NCBI RefSeq assembly: GCF_006438785.1
Contig: NZ_RCZB01000003.1
Span: forward strand, 1 to 64,000
Direction of reading: 5' to 3'
Source of the DNA: Rhodanobacter glycinis
Lineage (GTDB): Bacteria > Pseudomonadota > Gammaproteobacteria > Xanthomonadales > Rhodanobacteraceae
Length of the DNA: 64,000 bases
Shown: piece after piece, positions 31,305 to 40,442 of the stretch
How the letters are laid out: the number at the start of each line of letters is the position of its first letter
Numbering within the stretch: the first letter of the stretch is position 1
Notes under the pieces: model-generated
The model's database searches: none
The model's input: the letters and a program-made list of their open reading frames with translations, nothing else
What the model was told of the DNA's origin: nothing
Translations under genes and position numbers: made by a program

Positions 31305-32407
31305 CAACGCACCTTCAACGTGGCAAGACCGATCAGCACCAGCACCACGCTGATGATCCAGAAACGCACGATCACGCGAGGCTCGGGCCAGCCCTTCAGC
31401 TCGAAGTGGTGATGGATCGGTGCCATCCGGAACACGCGCTTGCCGGTGAGCTTGAAGCTGGCGACCTGGATCATCACCGACGCGGTTTCCATCACGAACA
31501 CGCCGCCCATCACCAGCAGCACGATTTCCTGGCGCACGATCACCGCCACGCAGCCGAGCGCCGCGCCCATCGCCAGCGCACCGACGTCGCCCATGAACAC
31601 CTGTGCCGGATACGTGTTGAACCACAGGAAGCCGAGTCCCGCGCCGGCCAGCGCGCCGGTGAAGATCGCCAACTCGCCCGCGCCGGGAATCGAGGGAATG
31701 CCCAGGTATTCGGAGAACACCTTGTTGCCGGCCAGGTACGCAAACACGCCCAGCGCACCGGAGACCAGCACGGTCGGCATGATCGCCAGACCATCCAGTC
31801 CATCGGTGAGGTTCACCGCGTTGGAGAAGCCGACGATCATGAAGTACGCCACCACCACGAAGAACAGCCCCATCGGCAGCACCACGTGCTTGAACAGCGG
31901 CACGTACAGCGCGGTCTCCGCCACCGGCAGGCCAGCGCCCCCCGCATGCGGCGCGCTGTAGTAGAGGAACAGCGCCGCACCGAGGCCGAACACCGACTGC
32001 CAGAAATACTTCCAGCGGCTGGCCAGGCCGCGGCTGTCCTTCAGCACCAGCTTGCGGTAGTCGTCATAGAAACCGATCGCGCCGTACGTCAGCATCACCA
32101 CCAGCGTCACCCACACGTAACGGTTGTGCAGGTCGGCCCACAGCAGCGTGGCGACGGTGACCGAGAGCAGGATCATCACGCCGCCCATGGTCGGCGTGCC
32201 GGCCTTGACCAGGTGCGTCTGCGGGCCGTCGCTGCGCACCACCTGGCCGGCCTTCAGCGCGGCCAGCCGGTTGATCAGCCACGGCCCGCACAGCAGCGAC
32301 ATCGCCAGCGCAGTGAGCGCAGCCATGATCGTGCGGAAGGTGATGTACTGGAACAGATGCAGCGCGGTGAAATGCCGTGCCATCCAGTCGGCCAGTTCAA
32401 GCAGCAT
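31304..32407 (-). CDS. mraY: Phospho-N-acetylmuramoyl-pentapeptide-transferase MraY
   Basis: 367 residues from ATG 32407, overlapping the murF stop by 11 bp. It has ten predicted helices. Catalytic loops are '[13 protein letters not shown]', 'YDDYRKL' with the Asp pair, '[16 protein letters not shown]' and '[15 protein letters not shown]', plus the late '[14 protein letters not shown]' histidine motif. It makes lipid I on undecaprenyl phosphate in the inner membrane. Confidence 0.96.
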   Translation of the reverse strand: MLLELADWMARHFTALHLFQYITFRTIMAALTALAMSLLCGPWLINRLAALKAGQVVRSDGPQTHLVKAGTPTMGGVMILLSVTVATLLWADLHNRYVWVTLVVMLTYGAIGFYDDYRKLVLKDSRGLASRWKYFWQSVFGLGAALFLYYSAPHAGGAGLPVAETALYVPLFKHVVLPMGLFFVVVAYFMIVGFSNAVNLTDGLDGLAIMPTVLVSGALGVFAYLAGNKVFSEYLGIPSIPGAGELAIFTGALAGAGLGFLWFNTYPAQVFMGDVGALAMGAALGCVAVIVRQEIVLLVMGGVFVMETASVMIQVASFKLTGKRVFRMAPIHHHFELKGWPEPRVIVRFWIISVVLVLIGLATLKVR

Positions 32408-33785
32408 CGGATGCACCTCTATTGTTCTTGTCGGCATCGCTACCGAGCGCGGCCACCACCTGCTCCATTCCCGCCGAGCGCGAACCCTTCACCAGGCAGG
32501 TGACGCCGGCATGCAGCTGCGCCTGCAGCGCGGCGATCAGCGCCGGCTTGGCGTCGAAATGTTCGCCGTGCGCACCGAATGCCTCGACCGTGGCGGCGCC
32601 GAGCGGGCCGACTGCGAACAACCGGTCGACGCCGCGCTCGCGGGCGCGCGCACCGATGCCCGCATGCAGTGCTTGTGCATCTTCGCCCAGCTCCGCCATG
32701 TCGCCGAGCACCAGCCAGCGCTCGCCGTCAGCCAGCAGCAGCGTGTCGATCGCCGCCGCCATCGAACTGGGATTGGCGTTGTAGCTGTCGTCGATCAGGG
32801 TCCAGCCGTTTGCCATCACCTGGCGACGCAGCCGACCGGCCACGCCAGGCACGTGCTCCAGCCCGGCCACGATGGTGTCCAGTGGCACCTCCAGTGCCAG
32901 CGCCACCGCCGTCGCCGCGAGCGCGTTGGCGATGTTGTGGCGACCGGGCAATGGCAAGGCCACCTCGGCATCGCCGTGCGGCGTGCTCAGCACGAAGCGC
33001 GAACCGTCCACGCGCTGCTCGATGATGTCGGCGCCGACATCTGCCGGCTGCTCAAGGCCGAAGCGCAGCACCTTGCGCGCGCCGGCCAGCCCGCCGAAGA
33101 AACTGGCGAAACTGTCATCGGCGTTGATGATCGCGATGCCATCGGCCGGCAACGCCTGATACAGCGCACCCTTGGTCTCGGCCACGCCTTCGATGCTGCC
33201 CATGCGCGCAAGATGCGCCGGCGCGATGAGCGTGACGAGGCCGATATCGGGCCGTGCGATGGCGGCCAGATAACCGATATCGCCCGGCTTGCCGGCGCCC
33301 ATTTCCAGCACTGCGTATTCGGTGTCCCGCGGCATTGCCAGCAAGGTCAGCGGCAGGCCCAGCTCATTGTTGTAATTGCCCGCGCTGACGTGGGTGCGGC
33401 CGTGTCGCGACAGGATCGAGGCAACCAGCGTCTTCACCGTGGTCTTGCCGTTGGAGCCGGTGATGCCGACCACGCGCACGTCACGCTGAGCGCGCACCGC
33501 ACTGGCCAGGTCGCCCAGCGCCAGTGCGGTATCGTCCACCAGCACCTGCGGCAATTCGCTGTCGACCTTGCGCGTCACCATCGCGGCGACCGCACCGCGC
33601 GCGGCAGCCTCGGCCAGATAGTCGTGCCCATCCACCCGCTCGCCCTTGATCGCCACGAACAGGTCGCCCGACTGCAGCTTGCGCGTGTCGATGGCGACGC
33701 CGGTGATTTCGGTATCGGCCAGCTCGGCGCCGCTGCCGAGCAGGCGTCCGTGAGTCCACATCGCGATGGCACCCAGCCGCATCAT
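32397..33785 (-). CDS. murF: UDP-MurNAc-tripeptide--D-Ala-D-Ala ligase MurF
   Basis: 462 residues from ATG 33785, overlapping the murE stop by 4 bp; a second ATG follows directly. The ATP motif is '[15 protein letters not shown]'. Further Mur-ligase signatures are '[19 protein letters not shown]' and '[20 protein letters not shown]'. It completes the UDP-MurNAc-pentapeptide in the cytosol. The ligase series murE-murF leads straight into mraY. Confidence 0.95.
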   Translation of the reverse strand: MMRLGAIAMWTHGRLLGSGAELADTEITGVAIDTRKLQSGDLFVAIKGERVDGHDYLAEAAARGAVAAMVTRKVDSELPQVLVDDTALALGDLASAVRAQRDVRVVGITGSNGKTTVKTLVASILSRHGRTHVSAGNYNNELGLPLTLLAMPRDTEYAVLEMGAGKPGDIGYLAAIARPDIGLVTLIAPAHLARMGSIEGVAETKGALYQALPADGIAIINADDSFASFFGGLAGARKVLRFGLEQPADVGADIIEQRVDGSRFVLSTPHGDAEVALPLPGRHNIANALAATAVALALEVPLDTIVAGLEHVPGVAGRLRRQVMANGWTLIDDSYNANPSSMAAAIDTLLLADGERWLVLGDMAELGEDAQALHAGIGARARERGVDRLFAVGPLGAATVEAFGAHGEHFDAKPALIAALQAQLHAGVTCLVKGSRSAGMEQVVAALGSDADKNNRGASDAA

Positions 33786-35290
33786 GCGCGCGGCTCCCGG
33801 CTGATCCGTTCCAGCGCGGCATGCGCCACCGCCAGATCGTCGAACGGGTGCTTGCCGAGGGCGCCGTCCTGATAGGTTTCGTGACCCTTGCCGGCGATCA
33901 GCACCACGTCGCCGGCATGCGCCAGCTGCAGTGCATCGGCGATCGCCACCGCGCGATCGCGCTCCACCGTCATCGCCCGTGCCGCGGTCATGCCGGCGAC
34001 GATCTGCGCCACGATCGCGTCGCCGTCTTCGCCGCGCGGGTTGTCGTCGGTGACGATGGCCACGTCCGCGAGTCGTGCCGCGATCGCACCCATCAGCGGA
34101 CGCTTGCCGGCGTCGCGCTCGCCACCGCAGCCGAACACGCAGATCAGCTTGCCGGCACAATGCGCGCGCACGGCACCCAACGCCTGCTCCAGCGCATCCG
34201 GCGTGTGTGCGTAATCGACCACCACCAGCGGCTGGCCATGCAGGCCGCCGAGCCGGCTCATGCGGCCATTCACCGGCTGCAATTGTTCGATCGCGCTGAC
34301 AATGCGCGCGAACGGTTCGCCCAGCGCACCAAGGCAGGCCACCACCGCCAGCAGGTTGGCCACATTGAAGCGGCCGATCAGGTGGCTGTGGATCGCCCGC
34401 GTGCCCCACGGCGTGCGCAGCTGAAATGCCAGCCCTTCGGCCGAGGTGATGATGGCGCTGGCGGCCACTTCCGCCGCGCTGTCGTCGGCCATGCTGAAAC
34501 GCAGCGCCTGTACGCCGGCTGGCAACTTCGCCGCCAGTTCGTGGCCAAACGCGTCGTCGATATTAATCACTGCACTGCGCAGCCCGGGCCAGTCGAACAG
34601 CCTGGCCTTGGCCGCGCCATACGCTTCCATGCTGCCGTGATAGTCGAGATGGTCGCGGGTGAGGTTGGTGAACACGGCCACCTCGAAATCCACTGCGCCC
34701 ACGCGACCTTGCTCCAGCGCATGCGACGACACTTCCATCGCCACATGGCTGACTTGCGCATCGCGGAAATCCGCCAGCAAGGCCTGGACCGTCACGGCAT
34801 CTGGCGTGGTGCGCTCGCCTTCGTGCAACTGGCCATGCACGCCGGCACCGAGCGTGCCGATCGAGGCCGCGCGATGGCCGAGCAAGGTCAGCGCCTGCGC
34901 CAGCAACTGCACGCACGAGGTCTTGCCATTGGTGCCGGTGACGCCGAGCATGCGCATCGACTCGCTGGGGCGCTCGTAAAAGCGCGCAGCGGTCTCGCTG
35001 ACCTGTTCGTGCAGGTTCTCGATCCACAGCAACGGCACGTCCAGCGGCTCCGCCGGGTCGACGGCAGGCGCTTCGGCCAGCACGACCCGCGCGCCACGCT
35101 GCACCGCGCCGGCAGCAAACCTGATGCCGTGATCCTGGGTGCCACGCAGGGCAAAGAAAGCGTCGCCGCGCTGCACATGGCGCGAGTCGAGCGCCAGCCC
35201 GGACACCACGATGCGGCTGACGTCCGGCGCAGCGGCAAGCTGCGCGTCGGCGATGCCCAGCAGCAGCTGGTCGAGGTGGCCGGTGCTCAT
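33782..35290 (-). CDS. murE: UDP-MurNAc-dipeptide:meso-diaminopimelate ligase MurE
   Basis: 502 residues from ATG 35290, overlapping the ftsI stop by 4 bp. The ATP motif is 'GVTGTNGKTSCVQLL', and the motif 'VTDDNPRGED' carries the DNPR signature that specifies meso-diaminopimelate rather than lysine. 'VVVDYAHTPDALEQAL' and 'CVFGCGGERDAGKRPLMG' complete the family set. It adds the third stem residue, so the cell wall should be of the DAP (A1-gamma) type. Confidence 0.96.
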   Translation of the reverse strand: MSTGHLDQLLLGIADAQLAAAPDVSRIVVSGLALDSRHVQRGDAFFALRGTQDHGIRFAAGAVQRGARVVLAEAPAVDPAEPLDVPLLWIENLHEQVSETAARFYERPSESMRMLGVTGTNGKTSCVQLLAQALTLLGHRAASIGTLGAGVHGQLHEGERTTPDAVTVQALLADFRDAQVSHVAMEVSSHALEQGRVGAVDFEVAVFTNLTRDHLDYHGSMEAYGAAKARLFDWPGLRSAVINIDDAFGHELAAKLPAGVQALRFSMADDSAAEVAASAIITSAEGLAFQLRTPWGTRAIHSHLIGRFNVANLLAVVACLGALGEPFARIVSAIEQLQPVNGRMSRLGGLHGQPLVVVDYAHTPDALEQALGAVRAHCAGKLICVFGCGGERDAGKRPLMGAIAARLADVAIVTDDNPRGEDGDAIVAQIVAGMTAARAMTVERDRAVAIADALQLAHAGDVVLIAGKGHETYQDGALGKHPFDDLAVAHAALERISREPRA

Positions 35291-37104
35291 GGCGTGTCCT
35301 CGTCGATCGGGGCATCGTCGATCGGCGCATCCACTGGCGCCTTGTTGCCCACCAGCCCATCCGGACTCTGCAGCGGGCCACCGACATACCAGCGGCCGAT
35401 GTTGTCCGGCGGCACGTCAAGCAGGCGCAACGCGCCCTCCATCACCTTGGCGAACACCGGCCCGGACACCGTGCCGCCGTAGTAGCTGCCCTTCTGCGGA
35501 TTGTCGACCACCACCACACCGACAAGGCGCGGATTCGACGCCGGCACGATGCCGGCGAATGCCGCCGTGTAGTTGCTCTTGGCGTAGCCGCCGGCACTCG
35601 CCTTGTGCGCCGTGCCGGTCTTGCCGGCCACGCTGTAGTTGGCGATGCGCGCCGTCGTGCCGGTGCTGCCGGGGCCGGTCACCGTCTCCATCATGCGCAG
35701 CAGTTGCTGCGACACCTCCGGCGAGATGATCTGCTTGGCGTTGTTGTCGTTGCCCTTGATGAAGGTGGGGCTGTGCATCACGCCGCCATCGGCGATGGTG
35801 GCGTAGGCATTGGCCAGCTGCAGCACGGTCACGTTGAGGCCGTAGCCATAACCGAGGATGGCCTTTTCCAGTGGCCGCCAGTCGCGCCCGATACGCAAAT
35901 GGCCGGACGCTTCGCCCGGAAAGCCACTCTCGGTGCTGTCACCCAGACCGAACGCGCGGTAGGTGTCGTACATCAGCGTGGTGTCTAGCGCCATCGCGAT
36001 ATGCGCCGCGCCCACGTTGCTCGACTTGGTGATCACGCCGGTCGGCGTCAACAGTCCGTAATTGTGCGTGTCGTGGATATCGTGGCCCTGGAAATACCAG
36101 TGGCCGCCGGTGGTATCGATGATCGGGCTGGTCGGGGTGAACTTGCCGCTGGACAACGCCGCCGCCATCAGGATGGGCTTCACGGTGGAGCCCGGTTCCA
36201 GCACGTCGGTCATCGCGCGATTGCGACGCTGGCCCGGCTTGCTGTCGCTGAGCGCGTTCGGGTTGTAGGTCGGCAGGTTGACCATCGCCAGCACCTCGCC
36301 GGTCTTCACGTCGAGTACCACGATCGAACCGGAGTCGGCCTGCGACTTTTCCAGCGTGTTCTTCAGCTCGCTGTAGGCAAGAAACTGGATGCGCCGGTCG
36401 ATGCTGAGCGTGAGGTTCTGGCCCGGCTTCGGCGCGCGGATCTGTTCGACATCCTCCACCACATGACCCATGCGGTCGCGGATGACCCGCTTGGCGCCCG
36501 GCTTGCCGGCCAGCCAATCGTCGTAGGCCAGCTCCAGGCCTTCCTGGCCGCGATCGTCGATATTGGTGAAGCCGAGCACGTGCGAAGTCACTTCGCCGGA
36601 CGGGTAATAGCGCTTGAACTCGCGCAGGCCGTTGATGCCTGGGATGCCCAGATCCAGCACGGTCTGTGCGGCCGCCGGCGCCATCTGCCGACGCAGATAG
36701 ACAAACTCGCGATCGGAGCGCTTAGCCAGTTGCTCTTTCAATTCGCCCGCATCCACGCCCAGCGCCTGCGCCAGCTGCGGAATGCGCTCGTCGTTGTCCA
36801 GCACTTCGGACGGGTTGGCCCAGATCGACATCACCGGGGTCGACACCGCCAGCGGCTCGCCATTGCGATCGAAGATGGTGCCGCGCGACACGGGAATCTG
36901 CATTTCGCGCAGGAACCGCGCCTCGCCCTGGCTCTGGTAGAACTGCTTGCGCACCACCTGCAGATCGAACGCCCGCGCCACCAGCCCGAGCGAGGTCAGG
37001 CCGAGCAGGCCGACCACGACCACCATGCGCTTGCGCGAACTGGGCCCGGCCTGGCGGCGGCGGCGGCCGTGCTGGGGCGGAGTGACGTGTTTGCGCCAGC
37101 TCAT
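35287..37104 (-). CDS. ftsI: Septal transpeptidase FtsI (PBP3)
   Basis: 605 residues from ATG 37104 (TGATG overlap with ftsL). A basic cytosolic tail and one membrane helix ('MVVVVGLLGLTSLGLVARAF') are followed by the pedestal domain. The transpeptidase domain carries SxxK in 'LEPGSTVKPILMAAAL', SxN in 'KSSNVGAAHIA' and KTG in 'VAGKTGTAHKAS'. It cross-links septal peptidoglycan and is the target of many beta-lactams. The acidic Asp/Pro-rich tail ('DAPIDDAPIDEDTP') is unusual in look but short. Confidence 0.95.
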   Translation of the reverse strand: MSWRKHVTPPQHGRRRRQAGPSSRKRMVVVVGLLGLTSLGLVARAFDLQVVRKQFYQSQGEARFLREMQIPVSRGTIFDRNGEPLAVSTPVMSIWANPSEVLDNDERIPQLAQALGVDAGELKEQLAKRSDREFVYLRRQMAPAAAQTVLDLGIPGINGLREFKRYYPSGEVTSHVLGFTNIDDRGQEGLELAYDDWLAGKPGAKRVIRDRMGHVVEDVEQIRAPKPGQNLTLSIDRRIQFLAYSELKNTLEKSQADSGSIVVLDVKTGEVLAMVNLPTYNPNALSDSKPGQRRNRAMTDVLEPGSTVKPILMAAALSSGKFTPTSPIIDTTGGHWYFQGHDIHDTHNYGLLTPTGVITKSSNVGAAHIAMALDTTLMYDTYRAFGLGDSTESGFPGEASGHLRIGRDWRPLEKAILGYGYGLNVTVLQLANAYATIADGGVMHSPTFIKGNDNNAKQIISPEVSQQLLRMMETVTGPGSTGTTARIANYSVAGKTGTAHKASAGGYAKSNYTAAFAGIVPASNPRLVGVVVVDNPQKGSYYGGTVSGPVFAKVMEGALRLLDVPPDNIGRWYVGGPLQSPDGLVGNKAPVDAPIDDAPIDEDTP

Positions 37105-37373
37105 CAGCGCAGCAGCCGGATATCTTGCGGGCGCGGATCGAACATGCCCAGCTTCTGGCGCGCCTCGTCGTCGATGCGCCGCGGCTCGGCATAGGTAGCC
37201 TGCTCCAGTTCGAGCTTGCCGTATTCGATATTCAATTCATCGCGCTGGTTCTGCAACGCGGTCAGGTTGACGAACAGCACGCGGCTCTCGTGGCGCGTCC
37301 ACACCACGCCGAGCGCGCTGGCCAGCACCGCCGCCAGCAGGGTCAGCATGAACAGGGCGCCGATGGCCTTCAT
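37104..37373 (-). CDS. ftsL: Division protein FtsL
   Basis: 89 residues. One N-terminal membrane helix ('[22 protein letters not shown]') is followed by a leucine-zipper-like coiled coil ('[28 protein letters not shown]') and the C-terminal '[12 protein letters not shown]'. It pairs with FtsB and is held by FtsQ. It overlaps the rsmH stop by 4 bp and the ftsI start by 1 bp. Confidence 0.9.
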   Translation of the reverse strand: MKAIGALFMLTLLAAVLASALGVVWTRHESRVLFVNLTALQNQRDELNIEYGKLELEQATYAEPRRIDDEARQKLGMFDPRPQDIRLLR

Positions 37374-38326
37374 GCGTGGCCCTCGTGCGATGGCATCTGC
37401 TCGACCAGTTTCTCCGCCACGCGCAACACGGCCGAACGCGAGCGCGGATTGGCCGCCATCTCGGCGTCGGACGGAAACTGCGCCTTGCCGATGGCCACCA
37501 GACGCGCCGGCGCCGCGGTGACCGGCGGCCCACGGCGGCTGTTCTTGACGCGGCCGGAGTGATCGCGGATGAACATCTTCACCGCGCGATCTTCCAGCGA
37601 ATGGAAACTGATCACCGACAGCCGACCACCGGGCTTGAGCCGCTCCAGCGCAGCATTCAGGCCTTGCTGCAGGGCATCCAGCTCACCGTTCACGCGGATG
37701 CGCAACGCCTGGAAGCTGCGCGTGGCCGGGTGCTTGCCCGGTTCGCGCCGGCCGACCACGCGCTCGATCAGTGCGGCCAGCTGGCCGGTGCGGGTGAACG
37801 GCGTGGCCGTGCGATCGGCCACGATGGCGCGGGCGATGCGGCGGCCGTGGCGCTCCTCGCCGTAGTTCCACAGCACTTCGGTGATCTCGCGCTCACTGGC
37901 ATGCGCCAGGAAATCCGCCGCGCTTTCGCCCTGGGTGGTATCCATGCGCATGTCCAGCGGCGCATCGGCCATGAAGCTGAAACCACGCGAGGCGTCGTCG
38001 AGTTGCGGCGAAGAGACGCCCAGATCGAACAGCACGCCATCGAGGCCGGCGGCGGTTTCGTCCCATTCGGCCAGACTGGAAAAATTGGCATGCCGGATCG
38101 ACACGCGTGAATCGCCGGCAAATTCGGCCTGCGCCGTGGCAATCGCGGTGGGATCGCGGTCCATCAACAAGAGCCGGCCAGCGGGGCCGAGGCGCGACAG
38201 TACGGCGCGAGCGTGACCGCCGCGACCAAACGTTCCATCGAGATAGCGCCCGTCAGACTGCACGGACAGACCCTCCACCGCTTCACCCAGCATCACCGGG
38301 ATGTGCCGCAATTGCTGCTCGGCCAT
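37370..38326 (-). CDS. rsmH: 16S rRNA m4C1402 methyltransferase RsmH (MraW)
   Basis: 318 residues from ATG 38326. The sequence shows '[13 protein letters not shown]', the SAM motif '[16 protein letters not shown]', '[20 protein letters not shown]' and '[16 protein letters not shown]'. It N4-methylates C1402 of 16S rRNA, the nucleotide that RsmI, also encoded in this window (39.5-40.4 kb), methylates on its ribose. It lies 42 bp downstream of mraZ. Confidence 0.96.
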   Translation of the reverse strand: MAEQQLRHIPVMLGEAVEGLSVQSDGRYLDGTFGRGGHARAVLSRLGPAGRLLLMDRDPTAIATAQAEFAGDSRVSIRHANFSSLAEWDETAAGLDGVLFDLGVSSPQLDDASRGFSFMADAPLDMRMDTTQGESAADFLAHASEREITEVLWNYGEERHGRRIARAIVADRTATPFTRTGQLAALIERVVGRREPGKHPATRSFQALRIRVNGELDALQQGLNAALERLKPGGRLSVISFHSLEDRAVKMFIRDHSGRVKNSRRGPPVTAAPARLVAIGKAQFPSDAEMAANPRSRSAVLRVAEKLVEQMPSHEGHA

Positions 38327-38368
38327 GCCGCACTCCCGCTCCCAACCCTCGTGTGTCGCTGCGTCCGA

Positions 38369-38815
38369 TTACAGGCGCAGTACGGCCATTTCGTCAGTGA
38401 TTTCGTCTTCGCCGATGCTCTGGCGGATCTTGGCGAGGTGGGCCTGTTCGCTCCACAGCTCGAACTTGTTGCCCATGCCCAGCAGCACCGCTTTCTTCTC
38501 GATGCCCGCGGCTGCGCGCTGACTGGCCGGCAGCAACACCCGCGCCGAGCCATCAGGCTCGACCTCGGCAGCGGCACCGACCAGCTTCATCTGCATGTCG
38601 CGATGGGCCGCCTTGACCTTGGGCAGGGCGTTCACCTGATCGCGCACCTGCTCCCATTCGGCATACGGAAACAGCCAGAGGCAGCCCGGCTCGAACGGGT
38701 TGTAGGTGATCACCAGACGATTGGCGCACTCGCCCGCCACCTGGTCCCGATACATGGTCGGAATGGCCAGGCGGCCCTTGTCGTCAACAGTGATGGCGGT
38801 TTCGCCCTGGAACAC
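38369..38815 (-). CDS. mraZ: Transcriptional regulator MraZ
   Basis: 148 residues from GTG 38815 ('[23 protein letters not shown]'). Two AbrB-like MraZ half-domains contain the repeated DxKGR-type motif: 'DDKGRLAIP' and the degenerate '[11 protein letters not shown]' with 'GNKFELWS'. MraZ is a ring-shaped DNA-binding protein that represses its own dcw operon. Its operator is visible immediately upstream (38826-38861). Confidence 0.94.
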   Translation of the reverse strand: MFQGETAITVDDKGRLAIPTMYRDQVAGECANRLVITYNPFEPGCLWLFPYAEWEQVRDQVNALPKVKAAHRDMQMKLVGAAAEVEPDGSARVLLPASQRAAAGIEKKAVLLGMGNKFELWSEQAHLAKIRQSIGEDEITDEMAVLRL

Positions 38816-38825
38816 GATCGGCAGA

Positions 38826-38861
38826 CTCCACTAAAACCCACGATTTCACACTGGAACCCAC
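38826..38861 (-). promoter_or_regulatory. MraZ operator: four GTGGGT-type boxes at exact 10-bp spacing
   Basis: Read on the minus strand the boxes are GTGGGT (38861-38856), GTGTGA (38851-38846), GTGGGT (38841-38836) and GTGGAG (38831-38826), each starting 10 bp after the previous one. GTGGGT repeats once per helical turn upstream of mraZ are the known MraZ target. The first box overlaps the -10, which explains repression. Two boxes are perfect and two are degenerate. Confidence 0.88.
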
Positions 38862-38888
38862 GATAGTCTCGCCCTATGAGACTGTCAA
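38860..38888 (-). promoter_or_regulatory. Sigma-70 promoter of the dcw cluster
   Basis: On the minus strand a perfect -35 TTGACA (38888-38883), a 17-bp spacer and a -10 TATCGT (38865-38860). It lies 45-73 bp upstream of the mraZ GTG and drives a cluster with few internal gaps. It is the best promoter match I saw in the window. Confidence 0.88.
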
Positions 38889-39089
38889 GGGAATTTCGCT
38901 TGTGAATCAAGGAGAAAGGCGAAGTTCTGACCGTAATTCCAGCGTTTTCTCATGAACCTGTTCAAGGTGTTTGAAAGCTGGGGATTTTTTAATCTGCGAC
39001 CAGTACCGCGCAGGCGCCAAACGAGGTGAAATCAAGCGCTTCGCCCACCCCGCGATGAATCGGCGTTCATGCGGAACACAAACCCACGC

Positions 39090-39124
39090 ATCACCACCGG
39101 CGTGGCAAGAGCCGCGTCGGTGAT
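39090..39124 (-). terminator. Possible weak terminator downstream of rnpB
   Basis: An imperfect stem (outer arms ATCACC and GGTGAT, interrupted GC-rich inner pairing) begins about 17 nt after the mature rnpB 3' end. A broken T-stretch follows on the minus strand. The rest of the 252 bp between rnpB and the mraZ promoter shows no gene I can support. Confidence 0.35.
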
Positions 39125-39140
39125 GATCCATTTGTGAAGA

Positions 39141-39509
<369 letters not shown>

Positions 39510-39513
39510 GCCG

Positions 39514-39519
39514 ATTGTA
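39514..39519 (-). promoter_or_regulatory. Probable -10 element of rnpB
   Basis: TACAAT on the minus strand, five bases before the predicted RNA 5' end. No clear -35 was found in the tail of rsmI, so the assignment rests on the -10 and its position. Confidence 0.5.
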
Positions 39520-39533
39520 CTCCACGCGAGGCC

Positions 39534-40361
39534 TCAGCCCTCGTAGAGCAGCTTGCGTGGCGCGCCGGTGATTGCGGCGGCCATCTTCGCCGCCTTCGCC
39601 GGCGGCAGTTCCTCGCGCAGGATCGCGAAGATGCGCTGACCTTCGGCCAGCTTCGCATCGGCTTCCTCGCCACGACCGGCCACCAGCAAAACGCATTCGC
39701 CGCGCTGCTGATCGGGATCGGCGGCAACCCGCGCAGCCAGTTCCGCCAGCGGTTCGCCCAGCACCGTCTCGAACATCTTGGTCAGCTCGCGCGCCAGCAC
39801 CGCCTCGCGGGTGGCGCCGAAGATGTCGCGCATGTCGGCCAGGCTTTCGGCGACCCGATGCGACGACTCATAGAAGATGACGGTGCGCGCATCGCCGGCC
39901 AGCTCCTGCAACCGGCTGCGGCGTGCCGCCGCCTTGGCCGGCAGAAACCCCTCGAACACGAAGCGGTCGCTGGGCAGGCCGGCCACCGACAACGCGGCAA
40001 TCGCCGCACAGGCACCCGGCACCGGAATGCAGCGGATGCCGGCCGCACGCGCGGCACGCACCAGCCGAAAGCCGGGGTCGCTGATCAGCGGCGTGCCCGC
40101 ATCGGAAATCAGCGCCACCGAATCGCCCGCCGCCATCCTGCGCACGATCGCGTCCACCGCATCGCGCTCGTTGTAGTCGTGCAACGCGATCAACGGTGTG
40201 TCGATGTTGTGATGAACCAGCAGCGGCCGACTGTGCCGGGTGTCTTCGGCAGCGATCACCGCAACTTCACGCAAGGTGGCGATGGCGCGGGCAGACAAGT
40301 CGTCGCGATGACCGATCGGGGTGGCCACCACCCACAGACAACCTGGCTGAACTGCTGACAT
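39534..40361 (-). CDS. rsmI: 16S rRNA 2'-O-ribose C1402 methyltransferase RsmI
   Basis: 275 residues from ATG 40361, chosen because AGGAG lies 7 bp upstream; an ATG at 40367 is only 1 bp from it. The tetrapyrrole-methylase fold shows 'LWVVATPIGHRDDLSARA', 'AAEDTRHSRPLL', 'LISDAGTPLISDPGFRLV' and 'VPGACAAIAALSVAGLPSDRF'. It methylates the ribose of C1402 in 16S rRNA. It is divergent from lpoA, the usual arrangement. Confidence 0.94.
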   Translation of the reverse strand: MSAVQPGCLWVVATPIGHRDDLSARAIATLREVAVIAAEDTRHSRPLLVHHNIDTPLIALHDYNERDAVDAIVRRMAAGDSVALISDAGTPLISDPGFRLVRAARAAGIRCIPVPGACAAIAALSVAGLPSDRFVFEGFLPAKAAARRSRLQELAGDARTVIFYESSHRVAESLADMRDIFGATREAVLARELTKMFETVLGEPLAELAARVAADPDQQRGECVLLVAGRGEEADAKLAEGQRIFAILREELPPAKAAKMAAAITGAPRKLLYEG

Positions 40362-40378
40362 CGTCATACTCCTGCGCC

Positions 40379-40406
40379 GTGAGCCGGCAATCCGATCGGC
40401 TATGAT
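40379..40406 (+). promoter_or_regulatory. Candidate promoter of lpoA
   Basis: A -10 TATGAT (40401-40406) with a weak -35 GTGAGC (40379-40384) and a 16-bp spacer, 37 bp before the lpoA ATG. The -10 is good and the -35 is poor. Confidence 0.4.
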
Positions 40407-40442
40407 CGCGCATTGACGACCATGACGAACAAGGGATCTCCC

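Noticed and set aside
38907..39131. 74-codon minus-strand frame between rnpB and mraZ
   Set aside because: No ribosome site, and it overlaps the likely rnpB terminator and the upstream side of the mraZ promoter; no family resemblance.
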